NCBI GenBank assembly: GCA_040754395.1
Contig: JBFMCL010000016.1
Coordinates: 17,422-81,421 of the forward strand
Reading direction: 5' to 3'
From: Nitrospirota bacterium
GTDB taxonomy: Bacteria; Nitrospirota; Thermodesulfovibrionia; Thermodesulfovibrionales; SM23-35
Length of the DNA: 64,000 nucleotides
The position numbers and the translations under genes are program-made. The notes beneath the pieces are model-generated. The model worked only from the letters and a program-made list of their open reading frames with translations. It was not told the DNA's origin and made no database searches. This document shows, in pieces, positions 1 through 8,345 of the stretch. The stretch's first letter is position 1; the number at the start of each line of letters is the position of its first letter.

Positions 1-425
1 TCCAGATCGCTCCGTGCGATGATATTCTTCGAGAACAGTTCAGTATTTCTTTCCAGAGTCCGTTTTGCGTCTACCAGGGTTGCTCCGGCTTTTTCAAGAT
101 TTGCCTGAGCCGCGAGGAGGTTAGCGCTTGCCTGCTGCACCTGCGCCTGGAATGTTGCAGGATCTATCTGCGCGATGATCTGGCCTTTTTTTACCAGGGA
201 ATTGAAATCGACGGATATGCTCTTGATCGTGCCGGAAACCTGGGTGCCGACAAGGACCGTGGTGACTGCATTTACCGTGCCTGTCGCGGTAACCGACGTC
301 ACGATATCACCTTTGGAAACTTTTTCTGTTTTGAACTTAACGTCACCGCTCTTGTTTTTAAGCAGAAAGAACGTTACCGCAACTAGCACTGCCCCTATGA
401 TGACAATGAAGAGTGTCTTTTTCAT
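1..425 (-). CDS. Periplasmic adaptor (membrane fusion protein), MacA-like, N-terminal part
   Basis: The N-terminal ~141 codons of an efflux adaptor; the rest lies outside the window. Residues about 4-22 form one hydrophobic anchor (KKTLFIVIIGAVLVAV), followed by a first beta-barrel/lipoyl half (VSGTIKSISVDFNSLVKKGQ, IAQIDPATFQ) and the start of an alpha-helical hairpin rich in Ala and Gln, as in MacA/HlyD adaptors. The ATG overlaps the TolC-family stop codon (ATGA), so the gene is probably translated with it. MacA-like adaptors normally work with a MacB-type ABC transporter, which I would expect just left of this window. The exact substrate cannot be told. Confidence 0.85.
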   Translation of the reverse strand, partial: MKKTLFIVIIGAVLVAVTFFLLKNKSGDVKFKTEKVSKGDIVTSVTATGTVNAVTTVLVGTQVSGTIKSISVDFNSLVKKGQIIAQIDPATFQAQVQQASANLLAAQANLEKAGATLVDAKRTLERNTELFSKNIIARSDL

Positions 426-1735
426 TTCAGCCCCATGGCCTTTACAAGACTTGCCTGGGCGATCTTATCAGCATAAAGTGCCTGGATATAATAGGTTCTT
501 GCATTCGCCAGACCTACCTCCGCATCAGTCACCTCTATGGGGTTCCCGACACCTGCTGCGTATCTGCCGTTTGCTATTTCCAGATTCTCCTGTGCCTGTT
601 CTACACCGAGTTTTGCCGTGGGGATTGCTTCTTCGGCTGCCCTGAGGGTCAGGTATGCCTGCTGTACCTCAAGGAATATTATCTGTCTCAGTAACTCTTC
701 GTTCGCTTTCAGGATATTCAGGTTCGCCCTTGCTTCTTCCACCTGATGTTTCGTAAGGAAACCGTTGAACAAAGGGAACGACAGGGTTGCCCCTGCATTC
801 CATCCATGTTCAAGCGGGAACTGTTCCCCTGACCAACTGTATCCTGCGCTCCCGGTCAAGACGGGATAATACCCTGTCTTTGCAAGGCCGACCGCACTCT
901 CTGCCGCCTTCCTCTGTGTAACGATTGACTTCAAGTCAGGCCTGTTTTCGTATGCTTTTTTCATTGCTTCTTCCAGAGTGATATCATATTTCTCAAAAGT
1001 CATTGTTTCATTGAGTGTGTATTCAGGTGCATCAGGAACTCCCATAACATTGTTCAGGGTTACAACAGAGACCTTGAAAGCGTTCTCATTCCTGATCAGG
1101 TTCAGCTTCGCATTGCTCACGTCAACCTCTGCTTTTGTCACATCAAATTTCGGTTTTGTGCCTACTTCATAAAAACCCTTCGCCTGTTCCAGATGCTGTT
1201 GGGTTTGCTTCACAGTATCTTCAGCGACCATCACATTATATTTTGCCTGCACAACCCCATAGTATGCCTTCTTGACTGAAAGGATAATCTGATCGCTGGT
1301 ATTTCTCAGGTCTGAACGGGATGAATCGAGGGTTAAGTTCCGGATTCTTACCTGGGTTGGAGTTTTGCCGAAGTCATAGATCATCTGGCTGAGATTTAAC
1401 CCGGTGGAATATTCATCAAATGCATCTCCTGATGAACTGAATGAAGCCCCCTGAGTACCTGATAAACGGGATAAACCTCCTGACGCCGGCGATATTCTGC
1501 TATAGCTCGATGACCAGTTGACCTGTGGGAAATAATTTGACCTTGCCTGGCCAACCCTGCTCGCATTCACATCAACTGCCCCTTGTGCAGCGATGATGGA
1601 CGGCTGCATTTGCAGCGCTATTTCAATACACCTCTCCAGAGTGAGGGTTTCGCCTTTTTTTATAATCTCCTCTGCTTCTGCTTGCAAGGGTACAATCAAT
1701 ACAAAAAATGATATAAAAACAATCCATTGCCTCAT
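422..1735 (-). CDS. TolC-family outer membrane efflux protein
   Basis: Outer-membrane channel of a tripartite exporter, 437 residues, close to the usual TolC/OprM size. A signal peptide occupies about residues 1-21. Two duplicated OEP domains follow, with long helices typical of the family: ERCIEIALQMQPSIIAAQGA near residue 35 and LEEAMKKAYENRPDL near residue 255 mark the equivalent repeats. A good Shine-Dalgarno (AGGAGG) precedes the ATG. The gene sits 9 bases after the RND pump and overlaps the next adaptor by 4 bases, so one channel may serve both the RND pump and the downstream MacA-type system. No Cys lipobox is seen, which fits TolC more than OprM. Confidence 0.93.
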   Translation of the reverse strand: MRQWIVFISFFVLIVPLQAEAEEIIKKGETLTLERCIEIALQMQPSIIAAQGAVDVNASRVGQARSNYFPQVNWSSSYSRISPASGGLSRLSGTQGASFSSSGDAFDEYSTGLNLSQMIYDFGKTPTQVRIRNLTLDSSRSDLRNTSDQIILSVKKAYYGVVQAKYNVMVAEDTVKQTQQHLEQAKGFYEVGTKPKFDVTKAEVDVSNAKLNLIRNENAFKVSVVTLNNVMGVPDAPEYTLNETMTFEKYDITLEEAMKKAYENRPDLKSIVTQRKAAESAVGLAKTGYYPVLTGSAGYSWSGEQFPLEHGWNAGATLSFPLFNGFLTKHQVEEARANLNILKANEELLRQIIFLEVQQAYLTLRAAEEAIPTAKLGVEQAQENLEIANGRYAAGVGNPIEVTDAEVGLANARTYYIQALYADKIAQASLVKAMGLK

Positions 1736-1744
1736 CGCAACCTC

Positions 1745-4700
1745 CTATGGGTTCTCCGCCATCTCAGACTTTTTTCTTCCCGCATGCCTGCCGAACAAGG
1801 CTTTCGCTTTCGCCTGAAATATATCCATGTAATAGTACACAACAGGGGTGATATAAAGGGTCAGAAGCTGCGACACCGCGAGTCCCCCTACAACCGCAAG
1901 TCCCAGGGGACGGCGTGACTCTGCCCCTGCCCCGAAGCCGAGTGCAATCGGAAGTACTCCCATAAAGGCTGCCATGGTAGTCATCATGATAGGCCTGAAA
2001 CGTATGATGCAACCCTGGTAGATGGCTTCGAGGGGCGGCTTGCCTTCTTTCCTTTCTGCATCGAGCGCGAAGTCGATCATCATGATCGCATTCTTCTTCA
2101 CGATTCCCAGCAGCATGATGACGCCGACGAATGCGAAAACGTTCAGGTCTTTCTGGAAAATCATCAGGGTGATGAGCGCTCCAAACCCTGCCGCGGGAAG
2201 GCCTGAGAGGATGGTCAAGGGATGGATAAAGCTTTCATACAGGATACCGAGCACAATGTAAATGACGAATATGGCCATGATAAGGAGTATTGCCAATCCC
2301 TTTGTTGACGCCTGATATGCCTGTGCCGCTCCCTGAAATGTGTAGCTGACTGTCTGGGGAAGGGTTTCACGGGCGATTTTATCGATAATCGGCACTACGG
2401 TTCCCAAAGACACGCCGGGTTTCACGTTAAACGATATGGTTACCGCAGGGAGCTGCCCGAGATGGTTCACGCTCAGAGGTCCTATGCTCCGGGTGAGTTT
2501 TGCAACCGAATCCAGGGGAACAAGGCTCCCGTTTGATGACCTGACATAGAGCAGGGAAAGCGCAGAAGGATCCGTCTGATAGCGGGGTTCCAGTTCAAGG
2601 ATTACCTGGTATTGATTGTTCGGGGCATAGATAGTGGAAATCTGCCGGGACCCATAGGCATAATAAAGCGCATCTTCAATCTGCTGTGCCGTTAAACCGA
2701 CCGCAGATGCCTTGTCCCTGTCTATCTCGACGTTCACCTGAGGGTTTGTTATCTGGAGATCATTCGTGACATCCTGAAGTTCGGGAATCTTGCCCATCTT
2801 TTCCTGCATCTGGGGAACGACCATGTAGAGTTCGTCGGTATCAGGACTCTGGAGGGTGAACTGATACTGCGCCTTGGTAAGCTGCCCGCCGATCCTCACC
2901 GGAGGCGGGTTCTGGAGAAACATCATGATGCCGGGAACCTGCATGACCTTGGGCCGCATTTCCTGGATCACACCGTCTGCATCAAGACGCCGCTGGTCGC
3001 GCGGTTTCAGCCGGATAAACATGAAACCCGAATTCCCTCCAACCCGCGTCCCCCCCGGTCCGACAAACGACATGAACGATTCCACGTTTGGGTCCTTTGC
3101 AACGATATCGGCAAGGGCCTGCTGGTGGTGAACCATGTCATTGAATGAGATGCCCTGCTGCCCCTCGGTAAAACCGAATATCCCTCCGATATCATCGCTC
3201 GGCAGAAACCCCCAGGGAATGATCTTGAAAAGCGCCACAGTCACTATGGTAAGGATAAATGTGAATACCAGTGTGGCGAAGCGATATCTCAGTACTGTCC
3301 TGAGGGTCCGCTCATAGAGATTCAGCATGCCGGCGAAAAAGCGCTCCAGAAGGAGATAAAGCCTTCCGTGCTTCTCTTCTGCAGGAGGACGCAGGAAACG
3401 GCTGCAGAGCATCGGGGTCAGGGAGAGGGAAACAACACCGGATATGAGGATCGCAACGCTGATCGTTACCGCAAATTCATGGAGCAGACGTCCGAGGATG
3501 CCTCCCATAAAGAGCACGGGAATAAAGACCGCCACAAGGGAAAGAGTCATCGATAAGATAGTGAAGCCTATTTCTCTTGAACCGTTCAGGGCAGCTTCAA
3601 GCACGCCCTCTCCCTGCTCCATGTGACGGACTATGTTTTCGAGCATGACGATCGCATCATCGACAACGAATCCCACTGCGAGGATCAAAGCCATGAGAGA
3701 GATATTGTTCACCGTAAAACCCATGAGATACATGGCGGAGAATGTGCCGATGATCGAGAGGGGCAACGCGAGGCTCGGGATTATCGTTGCCGAGAGATTC
3801 CGGAGGAAAAGGAAGATAACCATGACCACGAGACAGACCGTGAGAAAAAGAGTAAATTGTACATCTCGTACCGAATCACGGATGGACGCCGAGCGGTCAA
3901 AGAGAATGTTGAGGTTCATCGAAGCAGGCATCTGTGACTGAAAAACCGGGAGGAGCTTTTTTATGCTGTCGACAACTTCAATGGTATTGGTGCCGGGCTG
4001 GCGCTGAATGGCGAGCACTATTGCACGGGTATTAGTATACCATCCGGCAATCTTGTCATTTTCGACACTGTCTATGACCCTCCCCACCTGTTCGAGGCGA
4101 ACCGGGGAGCCGTCACGATAGGTAACGATTACCGGGCGGTATGCGTTCGCATTATAGAGCTGGCCGGTCGCCTGAACCACAAAGGATTTCTTGTCACCAT
4201 AGAGTGTACCGGTAGGGAGGTTTACGTTTCCCTTCTGCACTGCTGCTGCCACTTCATCGATCCCGATCTTCCTGCTCGCAAGGATCAGGGGATCGACCTG
4301 TACTCTCACCGCATATTTCTGAGACCCGTAGATCAGGACCTGAGCAACACCGCTCAACATCGAAATTCTCTGGGCAATGAACGTATCCGCATATTCATTG
4401 ACTGTGGACAGAGGGAGGGTCGGAGAACTGAGCGCAATATACAAAACAGGCTGATCAGCAGGATTGACCTTCCGGTACGAAGGAGGAGTCGGCATATCCG
4501 GAGGGAGTTGCCGCGTTGCTTTTGCGATCGCTGCCTGCACATCCTGGGCTGCCGCATCAATGTCTCTCTCAAGCGCAAACTGCAGCGTAATCTGGGTAAT
4601 CCCGTTGCCGTTTGTAGAGGTCATGGAATCTATTCCGGCAATAGTGGAGAATTCTCGTTCAAGGGGTGTGGCAACGGCAGAGGCCATGGTCTCGGGAGTA

Positions 4701-4861
4701 GCACCCGGCAGATTGGCCGTCACCTGTATCGTCGGATAATCTACGTTCGGAAGATCACTGACCGGCAGAAGATGGTAGCCCATAAGTCCGAACACAATGA
4801 AGGCAAACATGACAAGAGACGTCATGACTGGCCTCCGGATGCACAATTCAGGGATGTTCAT
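1745..4861 (-). CDS. RND-family efflux pump inner membrane subunit (AcrB/MdtB-like)
   Basis: Proton-driven drug or metabolite exporter of the inner membrane, 1038 residues, the normal length for HAE-1 type RND pumps. The first transmembrane helix is near residues 12-30, and the proton-relay segment VGFVVDDAIVMLENI (near residue 400) keeps both Asp residues of TM4. The large periplasmic loops and second transmembrane bundle (YIVLGILYESFIHPLTILSG; VGVIMLLGIVKKNAIMMIDF) are intact. It follows its adaptor by 6 bases and precedes the TolC-family channel by 9, a standard operon. The ATPMERE-like region reads ATPLEREFS, as in MdtB/MdtC-type and related pumps. Substrate unknown. Confidence 0.95.
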   Translation of the reverse strand: MNIPELCIRRPVMTSLVMFAFIVFGLMGYHLLPVSDLPNVDYPTIQVTANLPGATPETMASAVATPLEREFSTIAGIDSMTSTNGNGITQITLQFALERDIDAAAQDVQAAIAKATRQLPPDMPTPPSYRKVNPADQPVLYIALSSPTLPLSTVNEYADTFIAQRISMLSGVAQVLIYGSQKYAVRVQVDPLILASRKIGIDEVAAAVQKGNVNLPTGTLYGDKKSFVVQATGQLYNANAYRPVIVTYRDGSPVRLEQVGRVIDSVENDKIAGWYTNTRAIVLAIQRQPGTNTIEVVDSIKKLLPVFQSQMPASMNLNILFDRSASIRDSVRDVQFTLFLTVCLVVMVIFLFLRNLSATIIPSLALPLSIIGTFSAMYLMGFTVNNISLMALILAVGFVVDDAIVMLENIVRHMEQGEGVLEAALNGSREIGFTILSMTLSLVAVFIPVLFMGGILGRLLHEFAVTISVAILISGVVSLSLTPMLCSRFLRPPAEEKHGRLYLLLERFFAGMLNLYERTLRTVLRYRFATLVFTFILTIVTVALFKIIPWGFLPSDDIGGIFGFTEGQQGISFNDMVHHQQALADIVAKDPNVESFMSFVGPGGTRVGGNSGFMFIRLKPRDQRRLDADGVIQEMRPKVMQVPGIMMFLQNPPPVRIGGQLTKAQYQFTLQSPDTDELYMVVPQMQEKMGKIPELQDVTNDLQITNPQVNVEIDRDKASAVGLTAQQIEDALYYAYGSRQISTIYAPNNQYQVILELEPRYQTDPSALSLLYVRSSNGSLVPLDSVAKLTRSIGPLSVNHLGQLPAVTISFNVKPGVSLGTVVPIIDKIARETLPQTVSYTFQGAAQAYQASTKGLAILLIMAIFVIYIVLGILYESFIHPLTILSGLPAAGFGALITLMIFQKDLNVFAFVGVIMLLGIVKKNAIMMIDFALDAERKEGKPPLEAIYQGCIIRFRPIMMTTMAAFMGVLPIALGFGAGAESRRPLGLAVVGGLAVSQLLTLYITPVVYYYMDIFQAKAKALFGRHAGRKKSEMAENP

Positions 4862-4867
4862 GCCTGA

Positions 4868-6016
4868 TTATTTCCGTTCCGCACCGACAGGGGGTTTCAC
4901 CTCGACAATGGCTCCGGGGAAAATCCTCATCTGACCGTCGGTGACGACCCGTTCGCCGGGTTGAAGCCCCTTCTCAATGACTGTTTCTTCTGCATGGGCC
5001 AGACTGACCTCAACAGGTCGCGACTCTACGGTAAGATCAGGTTTGATCACAAAGACATAGGAACCCTGTTGTCCGGTCTGGACAGCCTGAGAGGGAACCA
5101 CTGTCGCATCCTGCATTGCGGTGAGCGTCATCGATACAGCGACGAACTGGCCCGGCCAGAGCCGCCTGTCGTTATTGGCAAACGTTGCCTTGAGCTTTAT
5201 GGTTCCCGTGGCAACATCCACAGTATTGTCCACAAAAGTAACTACTCCCTGCTCCGGATATTTCTCATCCTTTCCGGTAACCACTGCCACATTCAGTCTT
5301 CCGGAAGACATATACTTCTTGATCTCCCCGAGGTATTGCTCGGGTACTGAAAAAGTTACATAAATCGGCTGGACCTGATTGATGGCAACCATTGCAGTAT
5401 CGGCATTTGCCTTAATAAGATTTCCCTGATTGGCCATGAGATTCCCGGTTCTTCCCGTGATGGGGGAATGGATAGAACAGTATTGCAACTGCAGTCGTGC
5501 ATATTCAACCAGCGCTTTGCCTGCGTTGACAACTGCTTCGAGGGTAGCAGCGCTGGTGCGGATCTGGTCGTACTGTTCCTGCGCCACATAGCCTTTCCTG
5601 ACGAGTTCCTCATAGCGGCGGACTTCAACCCGTGCGTTTTCCAACTGAGCGGCATCTTTTGCAAGGTTTGCTTCAGCTTGTTTTAGCGATGCCTCATAAG
5701 GCCGTGAATCAATCGAGAAAAGGAGGTCGTCTTTCCTTACATCTTGTCCTTCCCGGAAATGGACCCGGGTGAGAATGCCACCTACCTGAGATTTCACCGA
5801 GACTGTGGAATATGGCTCCACATTGCCGACTGCCCTGATCTGCACCGGCACTGTTTTTTTCACCGCCTCGGCAACAACAACCGGAACAGAAGGCGGTTTG
5901 GAGGATTGCGATTTATCTCCTGAGCATGCGGCAATGATAGTGAACACCAGTACCAGGGCAAATATGAAACAGGGCGTTCTTCCCCGCATTTCCGGATATC
6001 CATAATTGTAGCTCAT
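4868..6016 (-). CDS. RND efflux periplasmic adaptor, lipoprotein
   Basis: Membrane fusion protein linking the RND pump to the outer-membrane channel, 382 residues. The N-terminus carries a lipoprotein signal ending in a lipobox-like TIIAAC near residue 31, so the mature protein is probably lipidated at Cys. Lipoyl half-motifs (VSVKSQVGGILTRVHFREGQ and HSPITGRTGNLMANQGNLIK) flank an alpha-hairpin, then a beta-barrel and membrane-proximal domain follow, as in AcrA/MdtA. The start overlaps the tetR stop as ATGA and is preceded by GGGAGGG, so coupling to the regulator is likely. Confidence 0.93.
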   Translation of the reverse strand: MSYNYGYPEMRGRTPCFIFALVLVFTIIAACSGDKSQSSKPPSVPVVVAEAVKKTVPVQIRAVGNVEPYSTVSVKSQVGGILTRVHFREGQDVRKDDLLFSIDSRPYEASLKQAEANLAKDAAQLENARVEVRRYEELVRKGYVAQEQYDQIRTSAATLEAVVNAGKALVEYARLQLQYCSIHSPITGRTGNLMANQGNLIKANADTAMVAINQVQPIYVTFSVPEQYLGEIKKYMSSGRLNVAVVTGKDEKYPEQGVVTFVDNTVDVATGTIKLKATFANNDRRLWPGQFVAVSMTLTAMQDATVVPSQAVQTGQQGSYVFVIKPDLTVESRPVEVSLAHAEETVIEKGLQPGERVVTDGQMRIFPGAIVEVKPPVGAERK

Positions 6017-6654
6017 CCTTGACCCTCCCTCTGTGGATATTTCGCAGACCTGCCTGAATGCACGGACACATCCCTCCCCTTGCGGGAAGAAAGCAGCCCC
6101 TCCAGTACAAATTCATTCAGCATTATTGGCGTAACACGCACATCCGCATCCAGGGCCAGTGAAAGGACAACTCCTCTGAGTGCCCCGACGAGGATCGTGG
6201 CCATTGCCTCGGGATTGCATTCCCTGAACTCCCCGGACCGGATCCCGTGTGCGATAATATTTTCTATCAGTTCGCGCTGTTTTCTGAAAAAATTCCGTTT
6301 CTCACGAATCCCGAATGCAAACCCGTGCTCTCTGATGTGGAGAAGAATGAATTCCTTGTGCTTCAGAGCATATTCGAGATACAATTCCAGAAATTTTGAT
6401 AACGCCCCCGATGCAGACTCTGCCTCTGAAACGGTCCTTTCGATCATGGCGGCCATCTCACGACGCTTGTCATGAATAAGGTTCCGGTAAAGTTCCTCCT
6501 TGGTATTGAAATACAGGTATACCCCGCCGATACTGATCCCCGCAGTCTTCGCAATCTCCCTAATACTGGTTTTTGCATAGCCTTTCCGCGAGAATACATC
6601 CATTGCGGCCTGCATGATCTTCTTTTTTGATTCTATACCTGAACGTTTGTTCAT
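6013..6654 (-). CDS. TetR/AcrR-family transcriptional repressor
   Basis: Ligand-responsive repressor of the export operon, 213 residues. The N-terminal TetR DNA-binding domain covers about residues 8-55, with the recognition helix region TSIREIAKTAGISIGGVYLY. The C-terminal helical domain (about 60-200) is the effector pocket and is not conserved enough to predict the ligand. It is the first gene of the operon and its stop overlaps the adaptor start. Two palindromes (TGAAC-N4-GTTCA) cover its promoter and first codons, which strongly suggests autoregulation. The predicted transcript start lies only about 8 bases before the ATG, so the leader is very short and no Shine-Dalgarno is visible. Confidence 0.93.
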   Translation of the reverse strand: MNKRSGIESKKKIMQAAMDVFSRKGYAKTSIREIAKTAGISIGGVYLYFNTKEELYRNLIHDKRREMAAMIERTVSEAESASGALSKFLELYLEYALKHKEFILLHIREHGFAFGIREKRNFFRKQRELIENIIAHGIRSGEFRECNPEAMATILVGALRGVVLSLALDADVRVTPIMLNEFVLEGLLSSRKGRDVSVHSGRSAKYPQREGQG

Positions 6655-6669
6655 GTGAACCTGTGTTCA
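6640..6669 (-). promoter_or_regulatory. Tandem palindromic operators at the tetR start
   Basis: Two 14-bp palindromes of the same form lie head to tail. TGAAC-GTTT-GTTCA is at 6640-6653 and TGAAC-CTGT-GTTCA at 6656-6669, 16 bp apart. The half sites are identical. One overlaps the start codon and the other overlaps the -10 and start point of the predicted promoter. This is the expected layout for a TetR-family dimer pair blocking its own promoter. The binding protein is inferred from position, not shown. Confidence 0.7.
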
Positions 6670-6697
6670 GTATATGAAAATAAATGCGGAGTGTCAA
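6669..6697 (-). promoter_or_regulatory. Sigma70-type promoter of the tetR-RND-tolC operon
   Basis: On the minus strand a perfect -35 TTGACA (6697-6692) is followed by a 17-base spacer and -10 TATACT (6674-6669). The inferred start point is near 6662, inside the second operator and about 8 bases before the tetR ATG. Confidence 0.75.
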
Positions 6698-6930
6698 TAT
6701 GAATATTGTGCAGCGAAGTGGAATGCATTGGTGCGTACAGACTTCCTAAAAGAGTCGGAGCTGATCAGTTTTCCGTCCTGAAATCTTTTCTCAAAAAACC
6801 ACCCAGTTACTTAGGGGGGAGCACAACTCCACACGTGAAAAACTCTATTCCGCGGGAAAGCTGTTGATGGCTGCCTGAAAAGGTATTCTGTCAGGAGCAC
6901 CCGGTGCAATTTCCGATACCTGAAAGAATT

Positions 6931-7263
6931 TCAGAAATCAGGGAACATCTTGAGATAAAGTATGTTGCCATTTTCAGTTATTATATGGGCGGTGAGTATG
7001 CCGCCTTCAATATACTGCACACTGAATCCCTTATATCCGGCTGATTCAAGGTCTTTCGCATTTGCCGGACAGCCGCGTTCACATCCGGCGATGCCCCTGA
7101 TCATGTTGAGAATCAATCCTTTCACATCAAGGGTCTCTATCTCGGTTTCTTTTGACAAGGCAAATCGTTGAATCTGTGAATGTATCGCATCAATATCAGG
7201 CTTATGAGGCTTATCAATCTGAACTGATATGGACGCGTTATTGATAATGACATCAAGAACCAC
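6931..7263 (-). CDS. Conserved-looking small protein with a CxxxC motif, unknown function
   Basis: A 110-residue soluble protein I do not recognise. It starts at GTG (7263), chosen because GAGGAGG stands 4 bases upstream. No signal peptide or membrane helix is visible. A Cys pair in GIAGCERGCPANAK (near residues 75-90) could bind metal or form a disulfide. The C-terminal half (FSVQYIEGGILTAHIITENG) looks like beta strands. It stands alone: 276 bases separate it from tetR and 414 from panD. Nearby genes give no clue to its job. Confidence 0.7.
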   Translation of the reverse strand: MVLDVIINNASISVQIDKPHKPDIDAIHSQIQRFALSKETEIETLDVKGLILNMIRGIAGCERGCPANAKDLESAGYKGFSVQYIEGGILTAHIITENGNILYLKMFPDF

Positions 7264-7677
7264 AAGGCCTCCTCTTTTTTACGCTTTTCACTGAATATTC
7301 ATCCCATGCGGCAACAGAAGAATTACGTCTGTTTCACATCTCCGGCTTGATTACAGCAAAAATACCGATGTGGCATTCTGTCGCATCGATATTGATCAGC
7401 CGGTATTATTGTACAGGCATGTACCGCTTACCGCCCGAGTACAAGGGCCTTGTTATGCGTCATTGGTGTTCCTTAGCCTTCGTTTTATTACCGCCAGAAG
7501 CCGCAACTGCAGAATCACCTGGAGGGCTTCCGGGTTCTTTTATCCGGCTGCTGGATTCGTTCGTTTCTTTCTCTTGCATAATGCTCTCCCTAACCAGCGC
7601 GGGCAACGCGGCGGACGCATTTGAAGCACGCTATTCTGGGTGTGGGATGAACAAGGCAGAACTCCGGAAACCGGATA
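7264..7677. other. Intergenic gap of 414 bases
   Basis: Between panD and the small CxxxC protein. A 115-codon open frame on the plus strand (7347-7694) has no ribosome site and low-complexity, shadow-like composition, so I do not call it. Just after the panD stop there is a small hairpin TCCGG-TTT-CCGGA on the minus strand without a clear T run, at most a weak terminator. Nothing else is recognised. Confidence 0.6.
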
Positions 7678-8034
7678 TTATTTTACCCCGATGATCCTGT
7701 TCTTCTCGTCAAGAAGCACAATCGTCGGTTTGAATCCCCTGAGTTCCCTGTCCTGAAAATACCTGTAACAGAAGATGATTACCCGGTCTCCGACTACGCC
7801 TTTTCTTGCTGTGGGGCCGTTGAGACAGATCTCGCCGGAGCCTTTCCTGCCGGGGATAACATATGTCTCGAAGCGCTCCCCGTTATTGAGATTGCTTATC
7901 ATCACCTGCTCATAAGGAATAATTCCCGCCTTTTTCAGGAGTGATTCGTCTATGGTAATGCTGCCCTCATATGAAAGGTTGGAGTCTGTTACCGTTGCGG
8001 TATGTATTTTTGCCCTCAGGATGCACCTTAGCAT
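7678..8034 (-). CDS. panD: Aspartate 1-decarboxylase
   Basis: Makes beta-alanine from L-aspartate for pantothenate and coenzyme A synthesis. At 118 residues it matches the PanD family. The self-cleavage site is present as YEGSITID (Gly24-Ser25); cleavage there yields the pyruvoyl cofactor. The N-terminal LRCILRAKIHTATVTDSNL and the NGPTARKG segment are classic PanD. It lies 15 bases after gatC, so the two are probably cotranscribed, although their products have no shared pathway. Confidence 0.97.
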   Translation of the reverse strand: MLRCILRAKIHTATVTDSNLSYEGSITIDESLLKKAGIIPYEQVMISNLNNGERFETYVIPGRKGSGEICLNGPTARKGVVGDRVIIFCYRYFQDRELRGFKPTIVLLDEKNRIIGVK

Positions 8035-8049
8035 GCTGTAATTTTCTTC

Positions 8050-8337
8050 CTATTCTATTATTTTCGGGACCCTGTAGAACTTCTCGGTATGCGATGGTGC
8101 ATTCATGAGAGCGTCTTTACCGGGCAACGAAGGTTTCAGCACATCTTCGCGCATGACGTTATGCAGCGCAAGGACATGGGATGTGGGTTCAACATCCCCT
8201 GTGTCCAATTCATTCAGCTTCTCCATGTATCCGAGAATGCTGCTCATTTGGGAACTGAACAGTTCCTTCTCTTCCTCGGACAGGGAGAGCCTTGCAAGCA
8301 TGGCGATATGTTCAATTTCTGTTCTTGATATTTTCAC
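8050..8337 (-). CDS. gatC: Asp/Glu-tRNA(Asn/Gln) amidotransferase subunit C
   Basis: Small GatC subunit (95 residues) that holds together the GatAB amidotransferase converting Asp-tRNA(Asn) and Glu-tRNA(Gln). The start is taken as GTG at 8337, giving VKISRTEIEHIAMLARLSLS, the exact family N-terminus; the open frame runs further upstream but overlaps the helicase gene. The C-terminal signature is complete (HNVMREDV, NAPSHTEKFYRVPKII). gatA, the usual next gene, is absent here: panD follows instead, so gatA and gatB must be elsewhere. Confidence 0.93.
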   Translation of the reverse strand: MKISRTEIEHIAMLARLSLSEEEKELFSSQMSSILGYMEKLNELDTGDVEPTSHVLALHNVMREDVLKPSLPGKDALMNAPSHTEKFYRVPKIIE

Positions 8338-8345
8338 GGGAAAAT

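Noticed and set aside
7347..7694. 115-codon open frame on the plus strand between panD and the small CxxxC protein
   Set aside because: No ribosome site, overlaps the panD end on the other strand, and composition looks like non-coding sequence.
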